Positions 48,819 through 58,578 of a stretch of 64,000 nucleotides of DNA are shown here, piece by piece. The stretch spans positions 310,001 through 374,000 of the forward strand of contig CAWBYL010000005.1 in NCBI GenBank assembly GCA_963793025.1. Direction: 5' to 3'. The notes beneath the pieces were generated by a model, which worked only from the letters and a program-made list of their open reading frames with translations, was not told the origin of the DNA and ran no database searches. The DNA is from CAWBYL01 sp963793025 (lineage in GTDB: Bacteria > Actinomycetota > Acidimicrobiia > Acidimicrobiales > Acidimicrobilacustridaceae). Position numbers and translations under genes: made by a program. Position 1 is the stretch's first letter. The number at the start of each line of letters is the position of its first letter.

Positions 48819-51140
48819 CTACCCGACCTCGACCAGTTCCCGCTCGTCTTGTTCCGGAGCGGCGTCGATGGACGTCCCCTCCACGTCGAGGTGGGGGAGC
48901 AGTCGGTCGAGCCAGCGGGGCAGCCACCAGTTCTTGTCCCCGAGCAGCTCCATGGTGGCGGGCACCAGGACCATGCGGACGACGGTGGCGTCGAGCAGCA
49001 CGGCGACGGCCAGGCCGGCGCCCATGAGCTTGATCACCCGGTTGGACTCGAGCAGGAAGCTGCCGAAGACGAAGACCATGATGGCGGCGGCGGCGGTTAT
49101 CACCAGGGCGGTGGCGGCCAGGCCGTCGGCCACCGAGGTGCGGCTGTCGCCGGTGCGGTCCCACTCCTCCTTGATGCGGGAGAGGAGGAACACCTCGTAG
49201 TCCATCGACAGGCCGAACACGATGGCGAACAACATCATGGGCATGAACGGCTCGATGGGTGCCCCCTCGATCCCGAGAGGACCGCTCAGCCAGCCCCACT
49301 GGAACACGATGACCAGCACGCCGTACGCCGCGCCGATGGACAACAGGTTCATGACCACGGCCTTGAGCGGCACGAGGAGCGAGCGGAACACGGCCATGAG
49401 CAGGAGGAACGACAGCGCCAGCACCACGCCGAAGAACAGCGGGAGGCGCTGGGCGAGGAACTCGGAGAAGTCGACCTGGCTGGCCACCTGGCCGGTGACC
49501 GAGAGATCGAGTCCGGTCCCCGCCGTCGCCGCCGGCAACGTGTCGTCGCGCAGGCGGTGCACCAGCTGGTCGGTCGCCTCGTCCTGGGGTGCGGTGGTGG
49601 GTATCACCCGCCACATGGCGGCGGTGGGGGCGTTGGGGTCGTTGAGGATGGGCGCCGAGGCGAAGGCCACGCCCGGGGTGTCGGAGATGGCGGTGGTGAT
49701 GGCGTCCAGCTCACCGGCGGAGGCGCCCGACGGGAGCTCGGTCACCACGATCAGGGGCCCGTTGAAGCCGGCCCCGAAGCCGTCGGCCACCAGGTCGTAG
49801 GCCTTGCGGGTGGTCGTGTCGGCCGGGTCGTTGCCCCGATCCGAGAACCCGAGGCGAAGGCTCAGCACGGGGATGGCGAGCACGAGGAGCACGGTGACGC
49901 TGGCCAGGGCGGCGAGCCACGGGTGGTGTTGGATCACCCGACTCCAGCGATAGGCGAAGGTCTCCCGGCGGGGCTTGGTGCGACGCCGAGGGGCCTCACG
50001 GCGCAACGGAGCGAACACGAAGCTGCCTACGATCACCACCAGGGCGAGGGGCAGGCCGATGACCAGCGGTTGGACCTTGAGGCCGACCCCGACGAGGGCG
50101 ATGGCCACCAGCCCGGCGGCGATGAGGCCTCGCCACCGGGTGACCTCCACCCGCTGGCCGGCGAAGCCCAGCAGAGCAGGGAGAAGCGTGAGCGACGAGA
50201 GCAAGGTGACGGTGACCACGGTGGCCGCCCCGATCCCGAGGCCCCGCACCATGTCCACCCCCATGAGGAGCATGCCGAGGAGGGAGATCACGACCGTCGC
50301 CCCGGCGAAGGCCACCGCACGTCCGGATGTGTCGATGGCGATGGAGATCGCCTCACCGACCGTGTGGCCGGCGTGGAGCTGCTCGCGGTAGCGGGTCACG
50401 ATGAACAGCGCGTAGTCGATGCCGACGCCGAGCCCGATCATCACGCCCAGGGTCGTGGCGAAGTCGGGCATGGTGATGACGTTGGAGAGCAGGGCGATGA
50501 GGGTGCTGCCGATCCCGATGCCGGCGAGGGCGACGCCGATGGGCAGCCCCATGGCCAGGACCGAGCCGAAGGCGAGGATGAGGATCACGATGGCGAAGGC
50601 CAGGCCCAGGAGCTCCGAGGACGGCGCTTCGAAGGCGGCGAAGGCGCTGCCCCCGAACTCGATCTGCACGCCGGAGACGCTCGGGCTCTCGTCCTGGATC
50701 GTGGTGCCGATCGAGTTGATGGTGGCGTTGTCGGCTTCGGCGGGCATCTCCACCCGGGCGTAGGCGACCTCGCCGGCCCGGTCGCCCTCGCGGGCGATCT
50801 GGCGCTCGTTCCCCGGGGCGTAGGGGCTGGCGACGGTGACGCCGGGGATCTCGTCGACCTGGGCGAAGTACGCCTCCATCGAGCTGCGGACAGCCGGGTC
50901 GTCCACCCCGGCGTCGGTGGCGAACACGATCGTGTCGCTCCCGCCGCCACCCTGCCCGCCGAACTGGGCGTCGATGATGTCCAGCCCAGCCTGGCTCTCG
51001 ACGTTCGGCAGCTTGAGCTTCGACGAGAAGTCGGAGCCGATGGCGCCGCCGGCGCCGCCGATGATGACGAGGGCCGCCACCCAGAGCACGACGACAGCGA
51101 TGCGGTGACGGAAGCACCAGGTTCCGAGGTTGGCGAACAC
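48819..51140 (-). CDS. MMPL-family RND transporter
   Basis: 773 residues from a GTG behind GGAGGAG. Twelve-helix RND plan: TM1 (AVVVLWVAALVIIGGAGGAI), large extracytoplasmic domain, TM2-6 with GLGVGIDYALFIVTRYRE (the MMPL proton-relay motif), a second outside domain, then TM8-12 with VFGLSMDYEVFLLSRIKEEW. Exports lipids or drugs by proton motive force. The cytosolic C-terminus is acidic (SIDAAPEQDERELVEVG). It lies next to murA, which hints at envelope lipid export, but substrate is not predictable. Confidence 0.92.
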   Translation of the reverse strand: MFANLGTWCFRHRIAVVVLWVAALVIIGGAGGAIGSDFSSKLKLPNVESQAGLDIIDAQFGGQGGGGSDTIVFATDAGVDDPAVRSSMEAYFAQVDEIPGVTVASPYAPGNERQIAREGDRAGEVAYARVEMPAEADNATINSIGTTIQDESPSVSGVQIEFGGSAFAAFEAPSSELLGLAFAIVILILAFGSVLAMGLPIGVALAGIGIGSTLIALLSNVITMPDFATTLGVMIGLGVGIDYALFIVTRYREQLHAGHTVGEAISIAIDTSGRAVAFAGATVVISLLGMLLMGVDMVRGLGIGAATVVTVTLLSSLTLLPALLGFAGQRVEVTRWRGLIAAGLVAIALVGVGLKVQPLVIGLPLALVVIVGSFVFAPLRREAPRRRTKPRRETFAYRWSRVIQHHPWLAALASVTVLLVLAIPVLSLRLGFSDRGNDPADTTTRKAYDLVADGFGAGFNGPLIVVTELPSGASAGELDAITTAISDTPGVAFASAPILNDPNAPTAAMWRVIPTTAPQDEATDQLVHRLRDDTLPAATAGTGLDLSVTGQVASQVDFSEFLAQRLPLFFGVVLALSFLLLMAVFRSLLVPLKAVVMNLLSIGAAYGVLVIVFQWGWLSGPLGIEGAPIEPFMPMMLFAIVFGLSMDYEVFLLSRIKEEWDRTGDSRTSVADGLAATALVITAAAAIMVFVFGSFLLESNRVIKLMGAGLAVAVLLDATVVRMVLVPATMELLGDKNWWLPRWLDRLLPHLDVEGTSIDAAPEQDERELVEVG

Positions 51141-51344
51141 GGCTCTCCTCCAAGCACACGCCACGCGGGGGAACGGGCGTGGGCGAATTCTGACACGCGA
51201 GCGTCTCGAAATGACGATGGGTCGGGCGGTAATGGGTCACACGGATCCCGCCTCGGGGGGAGCCGGGAACACCGACGAGACCCCGCCGGAGTGCCGGGTA
51301 GGGTGCACCGACCCCAGGCCGAACCCGTCGGAGACCCCTTTCCC

Positions 51345-52952
51345 GTGATTCGCGACCAGCTCGCCGCCGCTCTGCACTCGGCCCTCTCGACCCTCGAGAT
51401 CACACCTCTCCCGGACACCATCAACCTGGAGCGGCCGGCGCGGCGCGAGCACGGCGACTGGTCGTCGAACGTGGCTCTGGCGACGGCCAAGAAGGCGGGC
51501 TGGAACCCGCGCGAGCTGGCCCAGCGCCTGGCCGAGATCCTGTCGGTCGATCCCCCCGCCCACGTCATCGCGGTCGAGATCGCCGGCCCCGGGTTCGTCA
51601 ACTTCCGGCTCGCCGACTCCTGGCTCCACGACGTGTTGGGCGACGTGCTCGGCTCAGGGACCGAGGGCTACGCCCGGTCCGACATCGGCACCGGCACCAA
51701 GGTGCTGCTCGAGTTCGTGAGCGCCAACCCGACCGGCCCACTGCACGCCGGCCACGGTCGGGGCGCGGCCTACGGCGATTCACTGGGTCGCATCCTCGAG
51801 CGGTGCGGCTACGCCGTGACCCGTGAGAGCTACCTGAACGACCGCGGCGTGCAGATGCAGAAGTTCGTGGCCTCGCTGTCCGCCCGCCAGCGTGACGTCG
51901 ACGTGCCCGAGGACGGCTACCACGGCCAGTACGTGATCGACTGGGCGGCGGAGATCCCCGCCGACGCCGACCTGTGGGAGTGGGGCGAGGCCCGGGCGGT
52001 GGCGGACCACCGCGACGTGCTGGAGCGGATGAACGTCCACTTCGACTCGTGGTTCAGCGAGCGCTCGATGGTCGATTCCGGCGCCATCGAGGTCACGCTC
52101 GAGGACCTGCGAGGACGCGGCGTGGTCTACGACGCCGACGGGGCGGTGTGGCTGCGTTCGACCGACTACGGGGACGACAAGGACCGCGTCCTCGTCAAGA
52201 GTGACGGCGAGTTCACGTACCTCCTGCCCGACATCGCCTACCACCGCGACAAGTACGGCCGGGGCTACGACCTGCTCATCGACGTGTGGGGGGCCGACCA
52301 CCACGGCTACGTGCCGAGGATGAAGGCGGCCATGCAGGCGTTGGGTCACGACCCCGCTGAGCTGGAGTGCCCCATCATCCAGCTGGTCAACCTCCTGAAA
52401 GGCGGCGAGCCCGTCCGCTTCTCCCGCAGAGCGGGCGACGTGGTCGAGCTCGGTGAGGTGTTCGACGAGGTCGGGGCCGACTCGGCCCGGCTCACCTACC
52501 TGCTCCAGTCGGTCGACTCGACCCAGACGTTCGACTACGACGTGGTGAAGAGCCGGGCCATGGAGAACCCGGTCTTCTACATCCAGATGGCCTACGCCCG
52601 GATCCAGTCCATCTTCCGGGTCGCCGCCGAACGTCAGGTCGACCGCCTCCCGTTGGCCGAGGTCGACCTCTCCCTGCTGGTCCACGAGCGTGAGCTCGAG
52701 GTGCTGCGGGCCCTGTCGGAGCTACCCGACACGGTGGTGGTGGCGGCCAACGACCGGGCGCCGCACCGGATCACGACCTGGGTGCGCGAGCTGGCCGGCG
52801 CGGTGCACGGCTTCTACCACGACTGCTACGTCATGGGGGAGGGTGTCTCGCCCGAGCTCACCCAGGCCCGGCTCCAGCTGGTCGAGGCCGCCTCGACCGG
52901 CCTGGCCATCGGCCTCGACCTCCTCGGGGTCAGCGCGCCCGACCAGATGTGA
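51345..52952 (+). CDS. argS: arginyl-tRNA synthetase
   Basis: 535 residues from GTG at 51345. N-terminal Add-1 domain, then class I signature SANPTGPLHAGHGRGAAYGD (HAGH for HIGH), YLNDRGVQMQ, DVWGADHHGYVPRMKAAMQA, and LLKGGEPVRFSRRAGDVV in place of KMSKS, normal for bacterial ArgRS. The anticodon-binding domain ends with GLAIGLDLLGVSAPDQM. It opens the conserved actinobacterial order argS-lysA-hom-thrC-x-rho-rpmE. Confidence 0.95.
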   Translation: MIRDQLAAALHSALSTLEITPLPDTINLERPARREHGDWSSNVALATAKKAGWNPRELAQRLAEILSVDPPAHVIAVEIAGPGFVNFRLADSWLHDVLGDVLGSGTEGYARSDIGTGTKVLLEFVSANPTGPLHAGHGRGAAYGDSLGRILERCGYAVTRESYLNDRGVQMQKFVASLSARQRDVDVPEDGYHGQYVIDWAAEIPADADLWEWGEARAVADHRDVLERMNVHFDSWFSERSMVDSGAIEVTLEDLRGRGVVYDADGAVWLRSTDYGDDKDRVLVKSDGEFTYLLPDIAYHRDKYGRGYDLLIDVWGADHHGYVPRMKAAMQALGHDPAELECPIIQLVNLLKGGEPVRFSRRAGDVVELGEVFDEVGADSARLTYLLQSVDSTQTFDYDVVKSRAMENPVFYIQMAYARIQSIFRVAAERQVDRLPLAEVDLSLLVHERELEVLRALSELPDTVVVAANDRAPHRITTWVRELAGAVHGFYHDCYVMGEGVSPELTQARLQLVEAASTGLAIGLDLLGVSAPDQM

Positions 52953-52959
52953 GCCTGAC

Positions 52960-54231
52960 ATGAGCCCCCTCCCGTTCTCGTTGCTGCCCGACACGGCCAC
53001 CGTCGGTGCCGACGGGCACCTGGTGATCGGTGGCTGCGACACGCTGGAGCTGGCCCGTCGGTTCGGTACGCCGTTGTTCGTCTACGACGAGGCGCACCTC
53101 CGAGCCCGCTGCCGGGAGGCGGTGGCCGCCTTCGGCCCCGGCGTGAACTACGCCACCAAGGCGTTCCTCTGCACGGCCATGGCCCGCCTGGCCGCCGAGG
53201 AGGGCTGCAACCTCGACGTGTCCACCGCGGGTGAGTACCACGTGGCCCGGGCCGCCGGCGTGCCCGCCGGGCGTCTGGTGTTTCACGGCAACAACAAGAG
53301 CGTCGACGAGTTGGCCCGGGCCATGGCGGACGGTGTCGGGCGCATCGTGATCGACTCGTTCGACGAGCTCGACCGGATCGAAGCCCTCGTGGCCGAAGGG
53401 GCGCCGGCGCCGACCGTCCTCATCCGGGTCACCCCCGGGGTCGAGGCCCACACCCACGAGTTCATCCGCACCGGTCAGGACGACTCCAAGTTCGGGTTCG
53501 GGCTGAACAGCGGCCAGGCCGAGGCGGCGGTGACGCGAGCCCTGGCGTCGTCGGCCGTCCATCTCGTCGGGCTCCACGCCCACATCGGCTCCCAGGTCTT
53601 CGAGGCCCGGTTCTTCGAGATGGCGGTGGAGGTGCTCGCCCCGTTCGTCGAACGCCACGGCCTGCCCGAGCTCTCTCTCGGTGGTGGTCTCGGTGTGGCC
53701 TACGTCGAAGGGGAATCGGCCCCCTCCATCACGGAGTGGGGCGCTGCGGTCCACCACGCCTGTGCCGCCGCCGGCATCACCGCCCGCATCACCGCAGAAC
53801 CGGGTCGGGCGTTGGTGGCTCAGGCTGCGATCACGCTGTACACGGTCGGCACCATCAAGGAGATCCCGGGGATCCGCACCTACCTTTCCGTCGACGGAGG
53901 CATGAGCGACAACCCTCGCCCCGTGCTCTACGGGAGCGGCTACGAGGTGTTCCTCCCCCGTGACGTGGCCGCCGACCGCGCTCGGACGGTCACCGTGGTG
54001 GGCAAGCACTGCGAGTCCGGCGACCTGCTGGTGCGCGATGCCGCGGTGCCCGGGGGCGTGGCGGTGGACGACCTGCTGGCCATGCCCGTCACGGGGGCCT
54101 ACGGCTACTCCATGGCCTCGAACTACAACAAGGTGACCCGTCCCGCCGTGGTGTTCGTGGCCGACGGCGACGCTCGCCTCGTCGTCCGGCGCGAATCGCT
54201 CGACGATCTCCTCGCCCACGACGTCAGCTGA
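52960..54231 (+). CDS. lysA: diaminopimelate decarboxylase
   Basis: 423 residues, ATG 7 bp after argS. PLP lysine in NYATKAFLCTAMARLAAEEG, STAGEYHVARAAG, HGNNKSVDELARAM, HAHIGSQVFEARFFE, the glycine loop ELSLGGGLGVAYVEG, EPGRALVAQA, and the partner-site KHCESGDLLV. It decarboxylates meso-diaminopimelate to L-lysine. Position after argS is the usual actinobacterial arrangement. Confidence 0.95.
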   Translation: MSPLPFSLLPDTATVGADGHLVIGGCDTLELARRFGTPLFVYDEAHLRARCREAVAAFGPGVNYATKAFLCTAMARLAAEEGCNLDVSTAGEYHVARAAGVPAGRLVFHGNNKSVDELARAMADGVGRIVIDSFDELDRIEALVAEGAPAPTVLIRVTPGVEAHTHEFIRTGQDDSKFGFGLNSGQAEAAVTRALASSAVHLVGLHAHIGSQVFEARFFEMAVEVLAPFVERHGLPELSLGGGLGVAYVEGESAPSITEWGAAVHHACAAAGITARITAEPGRALVAQAAITLYTVGTIKEIPGIRTYLSVDGGMSDNPRPVLYGSGYEVFLPRDVAADRARTVTVVGKHCESGDLLVRDAAVPGGVAVDDLLAMPVTGAYGYSMASNYNKVTRPAVVFVADGDARLVVRRESLDDLLAHDVS

Positions 54232-54239
54232 CCCTCGGG

Positions 54240-54971
54240 GTGGATGCCGTCGAGCTGGTCGTGATCGCGGTAGCGGTCTTCTCGGCCGCTCTCGTGCAGA
54301 CCACGACCGGCTTCGGGTTCGCCCTCCTCGCCGTCCCCCTGCTGTCGGTGTTCGTCCCCACCGAGACGGCGGTGGTCATCTCCGCCACCCTCGGGCTGGC
54401 GACGAGCACCGGTCAGGCCATCTCCGAGCGAGCCCACGCCGACCGCCCGGCGGAGGTCCGGCTGCTGGCTGGCGTCGCCGTCGGGGCGCCCCTCGGGTTG
54501 GTCGTGTTGGAGATGACCACCAACCGCCAGCTCCGCTTCGCCCTGGCCGGGGTGATCGGTGTGTTCCTGCTGGTGACCCTTCGGGGGTGGCGCCTCCACC
54601 GGGCCAGCACCGCGGTCGACGTGGGCGCCGGGGTGCTGAGCGGGGCGTTGAACACGACGCTGTCCACCAACGGTCCACCGCTCGTCATGGCCCTGCACCC
54701 GCGTGGGCTCTCGCCCCCGCAGTTCCGAGCCACCCTGGGCGCGGTGGTCGCCATCTCGGGCGTGCTCACCGTGATCCTGTTCGCGATCACCGGTCGTTAC
54801 GACACCGAGGTCGCCCAGGCGCTGCTGGTCGGCGCGCCGGCCCTCGGCCTGGGCTTCGGGGCCGGGCTCTGGCTCCGGGCCCGGGTGAACCCCGAGCACT
54901 TCCGACAGATCGTCCTCGTGTTGCTCGCGGTGACGGGCCTGGTGACCCTCATCGGGGCCATCCGGGGTTGA
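54240..54971 (+). CDS. TauE/SafE-type membrane permease
   Basis: 243 residues from GTG. About eight hydrophobic helices with the duplicated TauE/SafE pattern: VQTTTGFGFALLAVPLLSVF in the first half and GVLSGALNTTLSTNGPPLVM in the second. Such proteins export sulfite, sulfoacetate or other organosulfur anions. It sits between lysA and the threonine genes, an insertion into the otherwise conserved operon order. Confidence 0.82.
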   Translation: MDAVELVVIAVAVFSAALVQTTTGFGFALLAVPLLSVFVPTETAVVISATLGLATSTGQAISERAHADRPAEVRLLAGVAVGAPLGLVVLEMTTNRQLRFALAGVIGVFLLVTLRGWRLHRASTAVDVGAGVLSGALNTTLSTNGPPLVMALHPRGLSPPQFRATLGAVVAISGVLTVILFAITGRYDTEVAQALLVGAPALGLGFGAGLWLRARVNPEHFRQIVLVLLAVTGLVTLIGAIRG

Positions 54972-54992
54972 GTGACCGGACGGGCGGCTCGG

Positions 54993-55658
54993 TCAGACCT
55001 CGCCCAGGCTGTCGGTGGGGAGGGGCAGATGCCCATCGAGGACGGCGAGGTAGGGCTCGGGGTCCCCGGTGGAGGGGAGGGCCCGGAGCTCGTCGGCCGT
55101 GCGGCGGCTGTTGACAGCGCGCACCGCCTCCCAGGCCGGGACCTCCAGCACCCAGCCCGGTTCGCCCTCGTGGCTGGTCCACCGACGGCCCTCGTGCTCC
55201 ACGGCCAGTGGGTCGAGGCCGTGCTCCCGTACCGAGGGAGCGAATGCGGCGATGGTCCGGGGCATGATCACCTCGACGTCGAGAGCGGTGTGGTCTGGGC
55301 GGCCGACCGCCCCTCGCAGGTCGTGCTCGTGGACGGCGAGGTCGACGTAGAGGGTGTCGTTGGCCGAGAGGATCGAGGCGATGGCGTCGTCGAGCGACTC
55401 CCATTCGACGATGAGGTCCTCCACCGGCTGGTCGCGCCGGCGGTCGACGAGACCGGCGAGCCAGCCGGCGAGGTCAGCGCCGGGCAGGTCGCCGGCCCCG
55501 ATGGCCGCAGGGAGGGCGACGACGTGGGCGAGGAGGTCGCGTGCCGCCCACTCCGGGCAGGCGGGCACGGGGCGAGCCCACTCGTCGGGCCCCCCGGCTC
55601 GCAGTACGGCCGCCATGCGGCTCCGGGTGGCGGTGTAGGCATCGGTGACCTCGCTCAT
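54993..55658 (-). CDS. TIGR03083-family protein (mycothiol-dependent maleylpyruvate isomerase-like)
   Basis: 221 residues from ATG at 55658. N-terminal DinB-like helical bundle with WARPVPACPEWAARDLLAHV (metal histidine) and LYVDLAVHEHDLRGAVGRPD (HxxD-H pair). A C-terminal domain (EGRRWTSHEGEPGWVLEVPA, AVNSRRTADELRAL) follows. The family includes mycothiol-dependent isomerases and many uncharacterised proteins. It runs opposite to the flanking amino-acid genes. Confidence 0.85.
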   Translation of the reverse strand: MSEVTDAYTATRSRMAAVLRAGGPDEWARPVPACPEWAARDLLAHVVALPAAIGAGDLPGADLAGWLAGLVDRRRDQPVEDLIVEWESLDDAIASILSANDTLYVDLAVHEHDLRGAVGRPDHTALDVEVIMPRTIAAFAPSVREHGLDPLAVEHEGRRWTSHEGEPGWVLEVPAWEAVRAVNSRRTADELRALPSTGDPEPYLAVLDGHLPLPTDSLGEV

Positions 55659-55764
55659 GGTGGGGACCGTAGGGCGTGGGTCGCCCTCGGTGCGCCGCCG
55701 GACGGTTCGTCGCGCGCGGCCAACCGTTTCTGCGGCCCGTCGCCCCACCGGTAGCCTCGCCCGG

Positions 55765-57103
55765 GTGAACGGATCCCTCGCCCGGGTCGGCGTGCTCGGT
55801 TGCGGCACGGTCGGCTCGGCGCTCATCTCCCTCGTGCACCAGCGCTCCGATGCGGTGGAGGCGCGCACCGGCCTTCGTCTCGAGATCGTCCGCGTGGCCG
55901 TCCGCGACCTCGACCGTCCCCGATCTGTCACCCTCGCCCCGGGACTCCTCACTGCTGACGCGGCTGCTCTGGTGGTCGATCCCGACATCGACGTGGTGGT
56001 CGAGGTGATGGGCGGCCTGGAGCCGGCGCGCGAGCTGGTGCTCACGGCCCTGGCCGCGGGCAAGCCGGTCGTGACCGCCAACAAGGCCCTCGTCGCGGCG
56101 TGCGGATCGGAGCTCTTCGCCGCCGCCGAGAAGGCCGGCGTCGACCTGCTCTTCGAAGCGGCCGTGGCCGGCGGGGTCCCGGTCGTGCGTCCCCTCCGGG
56201 AGTCGTTGCTCGGGGAGCCTGTGCACCGCGTCCTGGGCATCGTCAACGGCACCACCAACTACATCCTCACCCGGATGTCGGAGGCCGGAGCGAGCTACGC
56301 CGACGCGCTGGCCGAGGCGCAGTCGCTCGGCTACGCCGAGGCCGACCCCTCGGCGGACGTCGAGGGCCTCGATGCTGCGGCCAAGATCGCCATCGTCGCG
56401 TCCATCGTCTTCGGCTACGACGTCACCGTCGACGACGTGAACGTGGAGGGCATCACGTCGCTCACCGCCGAGGACATCGCCTTCGCCGCCCGTCACGGAC
56501 TGGTCGTGAAGCTGCTCGCCGCCGCGGAGCGTTTCGACGAGCCTGACGGCGACGAGCTGGTGGTCCGGGTCCACCCCACGCTCGTCCCCGAGAACCACCC
56601 CCTGGCCGCGGTGCGGGAGAGCTTCAACGCCGTGTTCGTCGAGGGTGGCGCAGTGGGAGCGCTGATGTTCTACGGGCGCGGAGCGGGAGGGGAACCCACG
56701 GCCAGCGCCATGCTCGGGGACCTCATCGACGCCGCCGTCAACCGTCAGCGGGGTGCCCACGCATCGATCGGCGCCCTGTCGCCGCCCCGCTTCCGCCCCG
56801 ACGACGAGCTCAGCAGCGTGTACCACCTGAGCATCCAGGCGGCCGACCGGCCCGGCGTCCTGGCCGCCGTGGCGAGCGTGTTCGGCGAGCACCGGCGTGT
56901 CCATCGCGTCGATGGAGCAGGAAGGGCCGTCGGCCGACCCCGCCGTGGCCGCGCCCGACGGCGAGGTGCGAATCGACTTCATCACCCACCGGGCGCTGGC
57001 CCGCGACCTCGAGGCGACCCTCACCGGTCTGGCCGCCCTCGACGCCGTGCGCCGCGTGGGCAGCGTGCTCCGGGTCCTCTCCGGCGACGACACCCCGTCG
57101 TGA
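55765..57103 (+). CDS. hom: homoserine dehydrogenase, frameshifted near the ACT domain
   Basis: GTG start (MNGSLARVGVLGCGTVGSAL, NAD(P) Rossmann). KPVVTANKALVA, GIVNGTTNYILTRMSE, GYAEADPSADVEGLDAAAKI are catalytic-domain signatures. One extra C near 56889-56894 breaks the frame after LAAVASVFGEH; the other frame continues GVSIASMEQEG to LSGDDTPS, the C-terminal ACT domain. Repaired length is about 446 residues, normal. It reduces aspartate semialdehyde to homoserine. ACT implies threonine feedback control. Its stop overlaps thrC. Confidence 0.92.
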
Positions 57104-58509
57104 GCGGTCTCACCTACGTCAGCACGCGCGGCGCAGCTCCGGAGTTGGGCTTCGCCGACGTGCTCCTGGCCGGCCTGGCGCGCGACGGCGGCCTGTACGT
57201 GCCGTCGACCTGGCCGGTGCTCGAGCCCGGGGCGCTCGGGCGCTACGCCGACGCCGACTACGCCACCATCGCCACCGAGGTCATGTGGCCCTTCGTCGAG
57301 GGCGCACTCGACCACGACGTCTTCGCGGCCATGGTCAGCGACGCCTACGCCGGCTTCGACGACCCCGACGTGGTTCCTCTGGTGGAGCTCGACAACGGCG
57401 TGTGGCTGGCCGAGCTGTTCCACGGGCCGACGCTGGCTTTCAAGGACATCGCCCTCCAGCTGGTCGGGCGCCTCTTCGACCACGAGCTGACCCGCCGGGG
57501 GGAGAAGGTCACCGTCGTCGGGGCCACCTCGGGCGACACGGGTTCGGCGGCCATCGAAGCCCTGCGGGACAGGGAGACGGCCGAGGTGTTCATCTTCCAT
57601 CCGGCGGGCCGGGTGTCGGAGGTGCAGCGCCGCCAGATGACCACGGTCGACGCGCCCAACATCCACAACATCGCGGTGGAGGGCACGTTCGACGACTGCC
57701 AGGACCTGGTGAAGGCCCTCTTCGCCGACACCGAGCTGCGCGACCGTCGGAACCTCTCGGCGGTGAACTCCATCAACTGGGCCCGGGTGATGGCCCAGAT
57801 CGTCTACTACGTGTCGAGCTCGGCCCGCCTCGGGGGCGGGGAGGGGCGCCCCATCGCCTTCTCGGTCCCGACCGGCAACTTCGGGAACGTCTTCGCCGGC
57901 TACGGCGCCCAGCGCATGGGGACGCCGGTGTCCCAGTTCGTCGTTGCCTCGAATCGCAATGACATCCTCACCCGGTTCCTCACGACGGGGACGATGACGA
58001 TCGGCGAGGTGCATCCGACGCTCAGTCCCAGCATGGACATCCAGGTGTCGTCCAACCTCGAGCGGCTCCTCTTCGAGCTCTACGGGCGTGACGGATCGGC
58101 CATCGCCGAGCTGATGGCCCGCTTCCGGGCCGAGGGCACGGTCACGGTCGAGGCCGGTCGGCTCGACCTGCTCGCCGAGCACTGGTCCGCCGGGCGAGTC
58201 GACGACGAGGTCACCAGGGCCACCATCGCCGCCCACCACGAGCGCACGGGTGTCCTCCTCGACCCCCACACGGCCGTCGGGCTGGCCGCCGCCATCGAGG
58301 CCCGGGCCGACCGCGACGTCCCGATGGTGGTCCTCTCCACCGCCCACCCGGCCAAGTTCCCCGACGCCGTCGAGGCCGCCACGGGCGTGCGGCCCCCGCT
58401 ACCCGATCACCTGGCCGACCTCTTCGATCGCCCCGAGCGCTACGAGGTGGTGGCCAACGATCTCGAGACGGTCCGCCGCCTCATCGAGACGACGCTCGAG
58501 GCTCAGTAG
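57100..58509 (+). CDS. thrC: threonine synthase
   Basis: 469 residues from GTG overlapping the hom stop (GTGA). SGLTYVSTRGAAPELGFADV start, PLP lysine in GPTLAFKDIALQLVGRLFD, VTVVGATSGDTGSAAIEALR phosphate loop, AVNSINWARVMAQIVYYVSS and VPTGNFGNVFAGYGAQRMG. This is the long, enterobacterial/yeast-like type, not the shorter mycobacterial type. It converts O-phosphohomoserine to threonine, so a homoserine kinase is required; none of the GHMP type follows. Confidence 0.95.
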   Translation: MSGLTYVSTRGAAPELGFADVLLAGLARDGGLYVPSTWPVLEPGALGRYADADYATIATEVMWPFVEGALDHDVFAAMVSDAYAGFDDPDVVPLVELDNGVWLAELFHGPTLAFKDIALQLVGRLFDHELTRRGEKVTVVGATSGDTGSAAIEALRDRETAEVFIFHPAGRVSEVQRRQMTTVDAPNIHNIAVEGTFDDCQDLVKALFADTELRDRRNLSAVNSINWARVMAQIVYYVSSSARLGGGEGRPIAFSVPTGNFGNVFAGYGAQRMGTPVSQFVVASNRNDILTRFLTTGTMTIGEVHPTLSPSMDIQVSSNLERLLFELYGRDGSAIAELMARFRAEGTVTVEAGRLDLLAEHWSAGRVDDEVTRATIAAHHERTGVLLDPHTAVGLAAAIEARADRDVPMVVLSTAHPAKFPDAVEAATGVRPPLPDHLADLFDRPERYEVVANDLETVRRLIETTLEAQ

Positions 58510-58578
58510 GGCCAGGCCGGCCCCCTGGCGGTCGCGGCTGCGTTTCTCGGGTCGGCCGTTCTGCACCACAATCGTGGG

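Noticed and set aside
48789..51344. Upstream 850 codons of a giant plus-strand frame continuous with argS
   Set aside because: Its composition (His, Glu, Asp, Gly runs) is the antisense of the MMPL gene. argS starts at 51345 with a normal N-terminus.
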